A DNA stretch of 64,000 nt from assembly GCA_028753945.1 (NCBI GenBank), contig JAPNXP010000003.1, forward strand, positions 62,001 to 126,000, written 5' to 3'. Position numbers and translations under genes: made by a program. Every line of letters begins with the position of its first letter. Positions within the stretch are counted from its first letter, which is position 1. This document shows positions 1 to 12,090 of this stretch, piece after piece. Source of the DNA: Hexactinellida sp. DTS-2022. Taxonomy: Eukaryota > Porifera > Hexactinellida. The notes under the pieces are model-generated. The model searched no databases and had not been told where the DNA came from. It was given only the letters and a program-made list of their open reading frames with translations.

Positions 1-70
1 CAAAGGTCGCGAAGCGACCTTTGTGAGAGAGTGATCCGTCGCGAAGCGACCGAGACCGAAGGGCTCGTAC
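1..70 (+). mobile_element. Helitron-like family A, 3' terminus
   Basis: Only the 3' end of an element lies in the window. The first 23 bases form a 10-bp stem around a GAA loop (bases 1-23). A second hairpin GTCGC-gaa-GCGAC follows near 38-51, then CGAGACCGAAGGGCTCG, the family's terminal sequence. The same terminus recurs at about ten places in the window on both strands. Helitrons typically end in a hairpin just before a CTRR-type terminus and insert between A and T; the best copy here (29577) ends in CTAG. Assignment to Helitrons is inference from this architecture. Confidence 0.6.
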
Positions 71-345
71 TATTAAAACACAAGGCTGGGTGTATATATG
101 TGTGTATATATATATTTGTTTGTATGTTACGAGTTGATTGAAGAAAGTGGACGGTTTCCAATTCTGATTTTTGGCATATCGGAGTAACTTTTGGCACCCA
201 TCAACAAGTTGAGGTTTCCCACCAGTTTGCCAATATGCTTACTCATTATCGCATGATGACGTAATCACTAAAATTTCACATTGTTAATTTCTACTATTTA
301 GGCCTATTTACGCTTTATAATTATCCCAACTGCGTGATATTTACT
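71..345 (+). mobile_element. Helitron-like family C, 5' part
   Basis: The sequence directly follows the family A terminus and matches the element at 49605-50277: an ATTAAAACACAAG start, a TATA/TG-rich tract, AACAAGTTGAGGTTTCC, CTTACTCATTATCGCATGA, and TTAGGCCTATT near the end. The 3' end is missing or decayed. No coding potential is seen. Confidence 0.5.
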
Positions 346-831
346 TGGTATTTGGAACCCCCGATATATTACAACACGATCAGGGAAGAGAGTTTATGAG
401 TCATGTAAGTTGTTGCTAGGTTTCTAGAGATTAGTCTCAAACATAGTAATATCATTTGATTGATTAAATATGAAGGTATGTATATTAAAATTAAATAATA
501 ATTGTGTAATTGAAACTTGAAAAGGGAATGTAGTCGTTGAAACAGTAAGAAAGAAAGAACAAAAATAACCCATTTCATTTGATTAAGAAATATTTTCACC
601 GAGATACGCAGGTATGTACTAGTTGAAAATTAAATTTCTTTGCTATATATGTTACTACTGTTTTCAATAGAAAAAACGAAAATTTTGTATGCTTTTAGCA
701 TATTTGACTTACATGTCTATTTGATATATATGTATATTTGTATACTTTTAACATATTGACTTGCATGTCTATACAACGCTCGTTTGTAAATAGGATTACG
801 GACAGTTAAAATAATTCTTGTAAGTTTTGCA
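346..831. other. AT-rich spacer without recognisable feature
   Basis: The stretch is very AT-rich with short imperfect repeats (for example ATATTTGACTTACATGTCTAT repeated in degenerate form near 696-770). I see no convincing exon, RNA gene or element end. Confidence 0.4.
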
Positions 832-1097
832 TAATATAATCAACCTGTGTATGAGGCCTTCGAACCTTACACAACGCTTCCAAGGAGGAGATGGCTTACG
901 AATCCGAGAGACCGTACATTTCATTACAAAATGGCAAAAGACTTGAGGTAGGGAGGGGGAAGTATTATTTCATTAATTTACTTTCCTTTCCATAGTAACC
1001 GGAATAACATTGAGAAGGTATTTTCATTTAATACAAGCTAGGAACGCTGGCCCAAGTGCGAGTTGTAAGAAAATGCATAGCGCGGACGAGCAGCTTT
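832..1097 (+). mobile_element. Helitron-like family B, 3' part
   Basis: It matches the 3' half of the intact copy at 57436-58577, starting at CCTGTGTATGAGGCCTTCGAAC and ending GCGCGGACGAGCAGCTT. The terminal hairpins are decayed here compared with that copy. The 5' half is missing. Confidence 0.6.
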
Positions 1098-1220
1098 CAG
1101 TTAGTTTGTTTGTTTGTTAGTTTTTTTGTTTGTCCACATGGGGTTTGTATTAAATGATATACCACATTTAGATCAAAATATGAACAAAGTAAATTCATTA
1201 AATTGAATATTCAATTGAGA

Positions 1221-1560
1221 TCGAAATTATTAAAACTTGATTGTTGTGTGTCAGTGTGTGTTTGTAAATATGTGCGTTTGTTTGTTTGTTTGTTTGTTTG
1301 TTCTTCTGTTTGTTTGTCCAGATTCTATTAAAGAGATGGAAGAAAAGAAACAGCATTTATAATTGAGATAGAGTCTAACTTCAAAATGTTTTAATAGGTA
1401 AAGAAGTATGTTGATTTCGAATTTTGAATTTATATACATTTCTAATATGGCATATATATTGTTGATATTTTCCCGAAAATAATTTAATGAACCTTCAAAA
1501 TGAACTTAGAGGCTAGCTTCCAATGGGTATTATAGCTATGCTGACTAGGAATTTCGCAAT
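1221..1560 (+). mobile_element. Helitron-like family A, 5' part
   Basis: The segment starts with TC preceded by A (1220), then ATTATTAAAACTTGATTGTTG, a TTTG microsatellite, TTTGTCCAGATTCTATTAAAG and the family body. A 3' end of the same copy is not found. The downstream part runs into a segment with an antisense ORF. Confidence 0.6.
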
Positions 1561-1737
1561 TATTGATTTACTAGCCGAAAAACCGCCCTCCGGGCGGCAT
1601 TTTTCTGCTAGTTTACTATGCTTTACTACGCTTTGTATTTGGTGGTAAGTTTCATTTTCACGTTTTAATCGCTTTCTCGCTGTATTGGGCGTTTGTTTAC
1701 AATCATTACCAACACGCGAACGTTTTTTAAGTGGCAT
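1513..1737 (-). pseudogene. possible Helitron replicase N-terminal fragment
   Basis: A 74-residue reading frame starts MPLKKRSRVGN and contains a basic stretch with ARKRLKRENET. It resembles the lysine/arginine-rich N-termini of animal Helitron replicase-helicases that carry a RENET-like motif. There is no Rep or helicase motif. It lies antisense to the adjacent family A 5' end, so a chance frame is quite possible. Confidence 0.25.
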
Positions 1738-1739
1738 AC

Positions 1740-2102
1740 GTAATAGTTGATAACAGGTTTGGATTTTGTATGTAAATTATGACTGAAGTTGGCAAAATAT
1801 GTCAACCCGATCTATATATAGTCAGGTTCTTTTATGATAAACATTCAAGGGACCATAAATTGTGCATAATAGAGAGACTTCATAATAAGCGAACTCAACT
1901 TAGTACAAACCCTATGTAAGTTGTTAAATTGGGACCATAAGGCTTGTTCATAATAAAGCAGACGAAATCTTGTTCATAATAAGCAGACCTGACTGATAGC
2001 AATAGGTATGACTATTAAATTGTCCAACAACACAAATGTAAGGTTGAATTTTATTGGTCTATATGTATATTCAATTGTTGTTTATATTATGGGAAATCAT
2101 AT
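1740..2102. other. AT-rich spacer with direct sub-repeats
   Basis: The phrases GGACCATAA, TTGTTCATAATAA and AAGCAGAC recur between 1850 and 1990, suggesting a decayed short tandem array. No gene or element ends are recognised. Confidence 0.3.
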
Positions 2103-2417
2103 AGGGATAATGAACACAAATAACTGATTGGATAAATTAATTTACTCTCGACCAATTAAAATACAGTCTCAGTTAGGCATTCTATACTGCACACTTAACA
2201 ATTGATAGAGACATAAAAATCCTTTTATACTAATGCTAGATGCTAATCCATACTGGGACAACCCTCGAATTTAATTGGTTAAAGGTTTTGTCACCTTGGG
2301 GATGGGAAGATGTAAATATTTTTCTTAAAAATTCCTTATCTGGAGTGGTGAGATAATTCCTAGATAATATGCAAAATTTGGTACAGATCGGTTTAGGCAT
2401 CTCAGAGGAGATGTGAG

Positions 2418-2453
<36 letters not shown>

Positions 2454-2473
2454 TTGTATTTTATATATATAGA
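2103..2473 (-). mobile_element. Helitron-like family B, 5' half with (GACA)n
   Basis: Read on the minus strand it starts TCTATATATATAAAATAC at 2473 (preceded by A), followed by a TGTC tetranucleotide tract (2415-2450) and the family B body, including the segment TAGTATAAAAGGATTTTTATG that is conserved in the copies near 8285 and 25297. The 3' end is absent. Confidence 0.6.
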
Positions 2474-2934
2474 TATTATAAATATTCAAATTGGGAAATC
2501 TCTACATGTTGAGGATACAAACTTATAGCGTACCAAACTTTGCTCGATTTTGAGAATTTGAATTTTTTTGCTAAATTTTATACATTTTTGTCAAAGTCAC
2601 ATTAAGCCACAGGTGTCAGATTCAGGATGAAATTTAATTAGCAATTCGTAACCTCGTAGATTAATGATATATTACCAAACTATCTTTGTAAACCAATAAT
2701 AAATTAGTTGACTAACTTCGCAATTCAAAAATAAATTCGAAGACTAACTTATTAAATTAATAATATATTAGCAGACTAACTTCATAAATGAATAATATAT
2801 TATAAGACAAAATTAAAATAACAAATTTGTCATGTTATCGTTATCATAATACTTTACAGACTAAACAAGGTCAATAAACCATTCTCATGTGCTCTGAAAA
2901 CCCCCTTCAACCAAATTCTAGATACGCCCTTGCA

Positions 2935-3185
2935 ACTTAACTAACTGACCCAAGTTACCCAACTGAACTAACTGAACGAGTTTTGATCACCAGAACGAAC
3001 TGAACGAACTGATCGAACAGAACAAAATCAACGAACTGAATATATTTAACGAACTCAACGAACTGCACCAACTGAACACACTCAATGCACTGAACGCACA
3101 TTTCGAATAGGACAACTAAACTATCTGAACGATCTGAACGAACGAACGAACGAACGAACTGAACGAACTGAATGAACTTAGCAAT
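2935..3185. repeat. GAACGAACT minisatellite
   Basis: Degenerate 5-9 bp units built on AACTGAACGAACTGA repeat for about 250 bp. The inverse complement of the same motif (GTTCGTTCAGTTCGTTCA) forms the block at 37480-37700. It is probably the internal filler of a mobile element rather than a simple satellite, but no element ends are certain. Confidence 0.65.
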
Positions 3186-3419
3186 CTATTGTATTTATAT
3201 ATATCCGAGGGAAGAAGAAGCATACTCGATTTGAACTTATAATCAATACTCAATACAGTTTTCACAAGCTGAAACAATAGAATCAGATTGAGCAAGAAAA
3301 TATTTCTATAGTTGAGTCAACAAATTAGCCTCAATTATGGCAGAAACTAAGCACAAATTGCAAAGTCGTGTTGATCCATAAGAAGTAGAATTTTGTTCTG
3401 AAATTGGTGAATAAAAATC

Positions 3420-3540
3420 GAAAAATGGCATTTGGAGGCACTATATTTTGTTGGCTAGTTAATTGATTGTGCCTCCATTGGCCCTCCAAAGGAAAATGCT
3501 GTCGGAAAGCTGTAATTTTAGACTTTTTCTCTAGTCATCA
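3420..3540 (+). mobile_element. decayed hairpin miniature element
   Basis: It contains TTTGGAGGCACTATATTTTGTTGG and the returning arm with TGCCTCCATTGGCCCTCCAAAGG, ATGCTGTCGG and GCTGTAATTTTAGACTTTTT. This is a degraded copy of the roughly 130-bp hairpin best seen at 54600-54723. Confidence 0.55.
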
Positions 3541-3639
3541 TCAAAATGAACGTGTCAAAACATTTCACAATGGTGTTTCGGAAGCTAAAGATCCTTATTA
3601 GTTTTGGAAGTTTCGTTCTAACCCACTTAATCTCATACT

Positions 3640-3728
3640 TATTCTAGTTTGAGTACTAATGTGAGGCAACATTTTACTGTGCCGACTATAATATAGTATA
3701 GTGGCCCAGTTCTAATCTTAGTGCCTTG

Positions 3729-3814
<86 letters not shown>

Positions 3815-4330
3815 CCTTCCGTATCCTCTCCACAGAACAGAGTTTTTCTAACTAAGAGCCCAAACTTCAGGAAATGTGTTTCATGGTCATCGGTTACAGA
3901 TGTGCACCTGGGGTCAAGATTATTTATTACATTTTTTTGGACACATTCTTGCACCTGTTTAATGTTAGAAAAAGAACAAGAAATAGTGCGCGAATATTTA
4001 ATTTATATGCATTCGATAGAGAATTAAATTCTACACCTTTTCACAGTGCACGAATTTTCAAATTGTACTTAGTTTGTGCCACAATAGAGTTGCAAGTTTA
4101 TTTGTTTACTAACACTTCAGTTTAATTGAAAGTGTTAAATCTAATTCTATTGATATTCAACTTGTGATCATTATATTGATTTAACATATAAATTCCAGCT
4201 GGCTTCTATTTAATTGTAGTATATTACTATACAATCGATTAAATTAAATCTAATACATAATATAAGGAATTTGTTGGCTTAACTCACTCACCCTGGATAA
4301 CATTGCTAAAATAAATAACTAATAATATAA
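3640..4330. repeat. composite repeat copy
   Basis: The block carries modules of the composite family at 31-37 kb: the palindrome TATAATATAGTATA next to GTGGCCCAGTTCTAATC, a (TTA)n tract, AGATGTGCACCTGGGGTC, the AATTTTCAAATTG segment, and a CAACTTGTGATCATTATATTG segment. The small open frames here are by-products of the repeat; nothing indicates selection on protein. Confidence 0.6.
3728..3813. repeat. (TTA)n microsatellite
   Basis: About 28 TTA units interrupt the composite repeat at the position where other copies have short AATAAT runs (for example 35190 and 54585), so it looks like expansion of a sequence native to the element. Confidence 0.95.
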
Positions 4331-4477
4331 TTTATAATCAATACATAATGAATGAATGGCATTAAACTCAAGAAGGTATATGATATAAACAAACTCCAAA
4401 TTTATCTACCGTTCCTTGTGACTCGGACCAATTAACAAATGGTTCTTGACACCTTGAGGCGTTGATGACTTGGCGAA

Positions 4478-4602
4478 AAGAAAAATTGCAGCCTGTGCCG
4501 ACAATATGTTCCTTTGGAGGCACTATCAATAAACAACCAACAAAATATAGTGCCACCAAAGGAACATGCGTCGGAACAGGCTGCAATTTTGGATTTTTTT
4601 CT
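4478..4602 (+). mobile_element. hairpin miniature element
   Basis: The left arm runs AAAATTGCAGCCTGTGCCGAC to GGAGGCACTAT and the right arm returns ATAGTGCCACCAAAGGAAC to GGCTGCAATTTTGGATTTTT, with a loop of about 20 nt. This copy is oppositely oriented internally (GGAGGCACT arm first) compared with the copies at 31-36 kb. Confidence 0.75.
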
Positions 4603-4799
4603 GTACATGATGGGTATTCTCTAGATACCTACCAATACTTTCGAAATTTCGAATTCAGAAATTGTAAACACATTTTCTTAGCAATGTCATCATCAATACA
4701 TTCTGAATCAATTATAATTAATTACGTCAGTATATTAATTGTGCAGGAATATTCTTGCACAAGGAAATATACTCACATAAACTTTCGTTGTTATGAAAT

Positions 4800-5215
4800 A
4801 TATAATTAGTTTTCAATAAGAAAATGAAGCCTACTCGATCCCACACGTTGAATTAATCTAATTATCACAAGTTGAAACAATAGAATTAGATTTAACACTT
4901 TCAATTGAACTGTTAGTAAACAAAGGAAATGAACAACTCAATTATAGCACAAACGAAGCCCAATTTGAAAATTCGTGCACTGTGAAAAGGTGTATAATTA
5001 AATTCTCTAATGAATGCATACAAAATGAATATTCGGGCACTATTTATTGTTCCTGTTGTTACACTAAATAGGTGTAAAGATGTGTCCAAATTTTTAAACA
5101 AAAATCGTGACCCCAGGTCACATCAGTAACCCATGAGACACCTATCCTGAAAATTTGGACTCTTAGCTAATAAAACTCTGTTTGTAGAGATGATACGGAA
5201 GAAGGATAATAACCA
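4800..5215 (-). repeat. composite repeat copy, reverse
   Basis: AAGCCTACTCGATC, AAGTTGAAACAATAGAATTAG, CACAAACGAAGCCCAATTTG and CCATGAGACACCTATCCTG follow in the order found in the units at 32600-33000. The stretch 5215-5400 adds diverged fragments of the GGGCCACTATA palindromic minisatellite. Confidence 0.6.
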
Positions 5216-5435
5216 ACCAAGGCAGTAAGATAACTGAGCCAGTATAATAGTGAGTACAGTAGTAATAATAATAATAACTAACCGATGCAGAGGATGAGAA
5301 CTGGGCTACTATATTATAGTTAGTATGCACAGTAAATTAACGGCAGTAAGATGAGTACTGGGCCACTATACAGTAAAAAATGGTGTTTGGCAGGGGCGTT
5401 CCGTGCGGGGAATATGGGGTAGATCCGAGCGATAA

Positions 5436-6175
<740 letters not shown>

Positions 6176-8119
6176 CACGACGCTCACTTCTAATATGGGG
6201 GGTGCAGCACCTCCCCACTTTTCTCCTATCTGGTCGGTAAATCCTGGGTCGTCGGTAAACTGATCGATTAACAGTAATTTCGGATATTCTTGTTAATGAA
6301 ACTTGTGGGTAAACTGTTCGTCACTTAAAAATGCGAGTGTTTTCTCAATGATAAACTGGAAACTGTTCGTGTCTTCGTCTATCTGCCTCCACGTATAGCA
6401 CCAATGCATGTTAGTCGGTAAAACCAAGAAGTTACACCCCCCCCCCCCAACTCAAAATGTCACGGGACGTCCCTGGTGTTTGGTAGCACATTTTTTGGGA
6501 TATGACCCAAGCAGACTTTATAAGGTATCAAGATGTGTCCCAAAAAATTCGGGCCATGAGATGTACATTACAGAACAACCAGACATTAATGCTAAATTTC
6601 TATTCCTGTGGCACTTACAGTTTATGCTGGATAGCCGTCACGGAGAAAACAACCAACCAAGGAAGTGAGATTAGAACTGGCCCACTAGATAGTAGTGGGA
6701 ACAGTAAGTAAATGCTGTTGACACAGCTGTAAATTTAATTTTACATTCCGACTACTACATATAGTGACCCAGTATTGAAATTACTGCACTTGATTAAGGT
6801 TGCTTAGGTAGAAATTCTGATTACAATTTACTGACAGTTTCTTTGTTCTTGTTTAAATTAAATAGGAACCCTCGAAATATAAATACTTTGAGTCTAACTA
6901 AGAGACAAATTACTTCAGTGTGACTCTGTGATGTGTATTTTCGGAATGTTAATAAACAGGCTTCTTATAGAATTTATTAATATAGTCAGATCTTTACTTC
7001 TAATAATGGTACTTTGAGACGGATTATACAAGCACTATTAGTTATAAAAACTTCAGACATGGTCAAACTCACAATTAGAAATATTTAAGCTTTTCAGAAT
7101 TTGTGGTGCTCTTAATTTAAGAGCCATAAATCAAATATACCTTGGATTCTCAAAAACGGTAATTTTTTGATATTTTTGTCATCGATCGAGTAGTATATAT
7201 ATTGGAAGCATACTTCTTTATCAAAAAAAATACTGTAAATATTTTAAATGAAATTTACTGTATCCTTGAAGTTTTAATTAATGGGTTAAATATTTCCGAG
7301 AAAATATATTTCAAAGCCAAAAATCTTTTTTCGAGAAATTGAAGTTCTAAGTTAGATAAAATAATCCCGATTTCCGACAAATTTATAACTAAATTCCTTG
7401 GTGTTACTTCCCGAAATGTAGTCATTTGTGAATCTACCGTTCGATTAATGTATAAGCAATTGAAAATAGATATTCCTAGCATTTTAGTGATAAGCTCTAG
7501 GACAACTTCCTATTTCTCGTAGTAGCATTATTTTGTGTCAGATGACACCCCCATATAAGGACATAATTTTCTTAATATATAAAGGGAGTATGAGTAATTA
7601 GTACCCGATGAATTCGTCATGAGATACTGATAAATCTAATTTGTCAATATAATTTGAAATTTTGAATAGATATTTGCACTAAATGTATACAATATTAAAA
7701 AAACTGCTAACTTTTGGGGTCTCTTTTATATCTAGATCCCCCTTTCTGTATTCTGATACCAGTAATTGGTACTCCTCTTCCTTTTCCTATAGAAATATCG
7801 ATACTATTAAAACAAAAGGATCAGCATATAGACTATAGTACATACTACATATGTATAGATATCATTAAAAATGTCATTTGTGTGTGTGCTTCCATACTGA
7901 TGCCCTTTTATGCTCCAAAGTGTCCAAATGTCCCAGGATAAATGGACACTTTTGAATAAATAGACAAAACCAGGAATAAATGGACATCGACTTGGGTGTG
8001 TGTGTGTGTGTGTATGTATGTGTGTTCATGTCGATGTCCCTAGATCGTAAAAGTCCCTATATCCCCCCATATAGGAACATAAAGTCCTGCATATAAGGAC
8101 ACTTTTTGGACTCCAGAAT
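6176..8119. other. repeat fragments and unannotated AT-rich DNA
   Basis: 6190-6480 holds phrases with GTCGGTAAA repeated and a GGTGCAGCACC palindrome. 6540-6790 holds fragments of the composite repeat and its GGGCCACTA minisatellite. 7690-8110 holds repeated ATAAATGGACA and CATATAAGGACA phrases and a (TG)n tract at 7997-8012, probably decayed Helitron C-like DNA. I see no gene. Confidence 0.35.
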
Positions 8120-8350
8120 TAATTGGAAATACTACGTATCCAGGGGTAATTTAGTACAATGACAACGATCTATTGGTTTTTGAAGAGAAATATTAACATT
8201 TTCATCCATAAAGGTGACAATATATGTTAGCCAATTAAATTCGAGTGTTTGTTTAGTATGGATAGCTAGATTCCATTCAATTAGTATAAATAGACTCTGC
8301 CTAATAGAAACCATTTCTGAGGCTGCAATTTGATTGAGTGAAAATAAATT
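8120..8350 (+). mobile_element. Helitron-like family B, internal fragment
   Basis: The segment AGCCAATTAAATTCGAG...AGTATGGATAGCTAG...TTCAATTAGTATAAATAGAC matches the family B body at 2103-2473 and 25125-25400. Both ends are missing. Confidence 0.5.
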
Positions 8351-8504
8351 CATCTAACTAAGCATTTGTTCGCGCTACATGCCTGTATTACATGGCTTAA
8401 CAAAACCAATTTACGTGTTTTTGAAATAACAACAAACTGAACTGAATTAAGTACGTGTAATTACAAGTCACAGGTTTAACTATTAATGAATTTTTAAGGA
8501 GGGT

Positions 8505-8595
8505 GAGGCTGCGAAGCGGCCATTAATTGTGTTAAGTAGTGTATAACACGAACAAACAAAGGTCGCGAAGCGACCAATACCGAAGGGCTCGCTTA
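8505..8595 (+). mobile_element. Helitron-like family A, 3' terminus
   Basis: Two mini-hairpins are present: GCTGC-gaa-GCGGC (8509-8521, with a G-T pair) and GGTCGC-gaa-GCGACC (about 8562-8576), then CCGAAGGGCTCG. It abuts the next element at its right side. Confidence 0.6.
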
Positions 8596-8599
8596 ATTA

Positions 8600-9237
8600 A
8601 AACTATAATTAATTTATAAAATTTAAACCCGATTGTTGTTTGTGTGTATGTTTGATTGTGTGTTTGTTTGTCCGGATTGTATTAATGAGATAAGGGAATA
8701 GAAACCACATTGAGATAGAAACTAACTCCAAATGTTGTAATAGGAAAAAGAGTACGGTATGCTGATTTAGAATTTCCTATTTATAAATTTCTCATGTGAA
8801 TATTTATTTATATTATTCACAAAAATAGGTAAAATTAACTAAAATTGAAAATATCCTAGAGACTATGTTCCAACGGGTAATACAGGTAAATAAGCTTGTT
8901 TATTGTTGTTGTTTACAAATATGTCAACAAATTAATAAAATTCAAAATGAACCCAGAAACCAGCTTGAAACTGGTTTTATAGGCAAACTAGTATGCTGAT
9001 TTCAAATTTCGCACTGAGAAATTATAATATGAATATTTAGTATTGTTCATAATCAAGAATAGGTAAACAAATATATTAAAACTAAAATGAACTCAAAAAC
9101 TAATTTCCAATTATTATACTGATTACGAATTCAATTTTTTCATATTTATAATGTAAGTATTTATGTCCTATTGAATGAAGCGAGACCGCTTAGCGGTTGA
9201 GTAATCCGTTGCGAAGCGACCGAGACAGAAGGGATCG
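8600..9237 (+). mobile_element. Helitron-like family A, nearly complete copy
   Basis: From CCGATTGTTGTTTGTGTG and TTTGTCCGGATTGTATTAATG the body contains three rounds of the internal module ending in CTAGAGGC-like/ GTAAATAAGCTTG sequence, and it ends with hairpins ACCGC-tta-GCGGT (9186-9198) and GTTGC-gaa-GCGAC (9208-9220) before GAAGGGATCG. The length, about 640 bp, is typical of a non-autonomous Helitron; there is no coding capacity. Confidence 0.65.
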
Positions 9238-9437
9238 TCTATTTATAAAGTTACCTTCAACGGTTATACTGGGATATCCAATATGCTGATAACAAATTTG
9301 AAATCTCGAGTGCTGACAATAAATTATTCTAGATTATATTTTAGGGCTGAAACGAATATACCAAATATACGAATATTATTTACTCTTTGGACAACAACAT
9401 TATTTTTGTGTAGATTGGAGAGCTCGTAATATAAATT

Positions 9438-9960
9438 CACCGGGGGATTAGAGGTTTATTCCCGGTATAACAGCCTAGATTAACCCCCTTTTAGGGGTTA
9501 ATCTTGACTAGCCTAAATTAAACCCAGGTATAGTCGGGACTAGCCCAAACTATATCCCGGAGTTAATGGTCAGCAAATCATGATGTTATTTGTTTGTAGA
9601 ATACAAGCGGGGTGCTATTTATTTCAGTGTTAAACGACGTGCTTGCATGATTCGTGTCGTATTTCATAGTGTCTAGCCAAGGTTGTAACGATAATGACTT
9701 TTATGATGACAATGGTAAATATCAACCCGTTGAATTGACACTTATACGATGTCAATATTTGCTGTTTCAACTACTATAAATATAGAAGAACATAATTACT
9801 TGTTCGATCTACCAAATTTATTTACTACATTGTTTTGATGGTTGATCAACTCTATATTCAAATGTTGCATTTTTGAATACAGGTTATAAACTAGGGGGTT
9901 AAAATAGGCTAGCCCAGATTAATTCCCGGCTTAAATTGGGCTAGCCTAGTTTATATCCCA
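9438..9960. repeat. GGGGTTAATC/CCCGG motif cluster
   Basis: Short forward and inverted copies of TTAACCCC, TTCCCGG, GGCTAGCCC and AGCCTAGATTAA cluster at 9440-9560 and 9893-9960, and again at 11865-11900. They probably belong to the outer part of the giant palindrome that follows. The region 9600-9890 between them has no recognised feature. Confidence 0.45.
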
Positions 9961-11865
9961 GGGCATAGCATTCTATACATTAGGCAATGTCGCGCACTAA
10001 AATTTCTGGACCAGGGATTGATTAGTATAGTCAACTAAATCAGGGTTGCCAACCCTCCCGATTTTTTGCCTTTTTTTCTCCCATCCTCCCGAACTCCCGC
10101 CAAACTTTTCAAACTCCCGCTTTTTTGGAAATTGTTTCTATATTATTATTTTATGATATACGTATAAGTAAATAACTGGACTTTTTGCTAAAATTAGTCA
10201 AGATACGAGTACCAAGGTTTGTTCTACTCATGTATACTTGTGAGTAGTTAAGATTCTTTAGCCAGTACACTGTACTATATTATGTTTTAATTCGAATTTG
10301 GATGAGATTCTTAAAAATATACCGGATGGCCTTGCGCCAACATCCTCCAGAAAGTTGTTATACTAGATCCGATGCTGAATTTTTTTCTTGTTTAGTTTAT
10401 ATGTCGATCTATGCAACCACGTGTGGATTAATTAAGTTTACAACACATTTTACAAATCTGATGGCCTAATCGTCATGAAATACCTTGAAATCTCAAGAAA
10501 ATGTCCATAAATTACGAGAACTTTGGAAGATGTTTAGACGCTAAATCTACGTATATCTGATTAAAAAACATATTTTTTAATTAATTATAATCATTATTCA
10601 AGCTATTTCGTTTTTGTTGTATTATTGCATAGATTGGGTGAATACGAGATACGCGGGAAGAAATTTGATAGATAGAACTATCAAAAGAAGCGTTTCCTAA
10701 TTGTAGATATCCAAACATAAAAAATAATCATATTGTATCGTTCTATTCATGGTAGATTCATAATAAATGGCATATATATTTGAGTCTCCCGCTTTTCTCC
10801 CGTTTTTTCACCTTCGACCTCCCGATCTTTTGGTAAACTCCCGCCAAAATTGGAAAAATCTCCCGCTTTTTGGTTTTCAGAGGTTGGCAACCCTGACTAA
10901 ATACTTATATGCAATGCAATTATTCTTGGAAATAAGTAATCCAGAGTGCTTCTACTTATGTAATTGTTTTTATAAAGGTGGTCATGTACAAGACGCATAT
11001 TATTGAGGTACTAGTGTACCACTATGTCGAAATTACGTCACCTTATTGTCTAATAGGAAAAATATGCCAAAACTTTGAACGCTTGTAAAATGTTCAATTT
11101 CGCTTTTTCAAACAAATTGCTGTGATTAACCCATCTAGAAATTATTTTACATAAAATATCTCAGAATCAATTATGGAATGTCACCACATTCCTCTGTTGC
11201 CTTGGAAACGTGAATTCAATGACTGAGGTAATATCTCGAGTAGGAATATAGTTACAGCATTATTAGTAAATGGATCCAATCGATAGCCCGTCCTTAACCT
11301 CTTATTCAATGATAATACATTTCGATGCTCTATCTCCGACCAATTTTATGCAAATGTGTATAATCATTTGAATGTATATTACAATAATCACAATTCTCAC
11401 AATTCTCTCTTAAGGACGGGCTATCGATTGGATCCATTTACTATGCTGTAACTATATTCCTACTCGAGATATTACCTCAATCATTGAATTCACGTATCCA
11501 CAGAGGAATGTAGTAACATTCGATAATTGATTCTGAGATATTTTATATAAAATAACTCCTAGATGGGTCAATTACATCAATTTGTGTTTAAAGTGAAATT
11601 GAATATTTTACATGCGTTCAAAGTTTTTGCATATTTTGCCTGTTAGACAATACGGTGACGTCATTTCGACATAGTGGTACCTCAATAATATGCGTCTTGT
11701 ACATGACCACCTTTATAAAAAAAACAATTAACAAAGTAGAAGCTGCCTGGATTACTTATTTCGAAGAATAATTGCATTGCATATATTTAGTTGACTATAC
11801 TAGTTCATCCATGGTCCAAGTCCATTCAACCGCGGCATTGCCTTAGAGTATAGAATGCTATGCCC
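9961..11865. mobile_element. giant palindrome 1 (foldback element)
   Basis: The left arm starts GGGCATAGCATTCTATAC and runs to CCCGTCCTTAA near 11299; the right arm starts TTAAGGACGGG near 11410 and ends TAGAATGCTATGCCC at 11865. Arms are about 460-480 bp once the nested insertion at 10041-10895 is removed, and the loop is about 110 bp. The arms have diverged by scattered substitutions and small indels. The left arm holds GTTGCC-TT-GGAAAC, an RFX X-box-like site. No transposase frame is present and the outer target duplication is unclear. Confidence 0.8.
10041..10895. mobile_element. hAT-type miniature element, TTGCCAACC family, nested
   Basis: Terminal inverted repeats are CAGGGTTGCCAACC and GGTTGGCAACCCTG. 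The flanks are ACTAAAT on both sides (10034-10040 and 10896-10902), and the opposite palindrome arm at 11787-11800 preserves the uninterrupted target. Each end repeats CTCCCG(A/C)TTTT(T)TGG-like motifs in both orientations. A CAGGG terminus fits hAT elements, although the visible duplication is 7 rather than 8 bp. Confidence 0.85.
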
Positions 11866-11899
11866 AGGGGTTAAACCGGGGGTTAAAATAAGCTCTGAG

Positions 11900-12088
11900 G
11901 GAATAATCATGGCGAGCTACTAGCTAATTTTAATTAATTAATACGCTAAAAGAAGTATGTTGTGCTTGGAATAAAATTATTGTAGTTCAAAAACATACTT
12001 TTGAGCGATTAGTGTGTATCAAATAATCAGCCCTGGGATACATTGGCTTCTTTATTCAATTCTGGACATACTACAATAAAAATATAAA
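11900..12088. other. unannotated spacer
   Basis: AT-rich DNA between the palindrome and the pogo-like elements, with no element end or exon recognised. Confidence 0.3.
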
Positions 12089-12090
12089 TA

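Noticed and set aside
1..60. Regular hairpin units reminiscent of a CRISPR array
   Set aside because: The hairpins are dispersed Helitron ends, not regularly spaced repeats with unique spacers, and the DNA is eukaryotic.
4462..4809. 115-residue frame over the hairpin repeat
   Set aside because: Similar frames occur at every copy of the hairpin on either strand and are broken differently in each; this is typical of repeat by-products.
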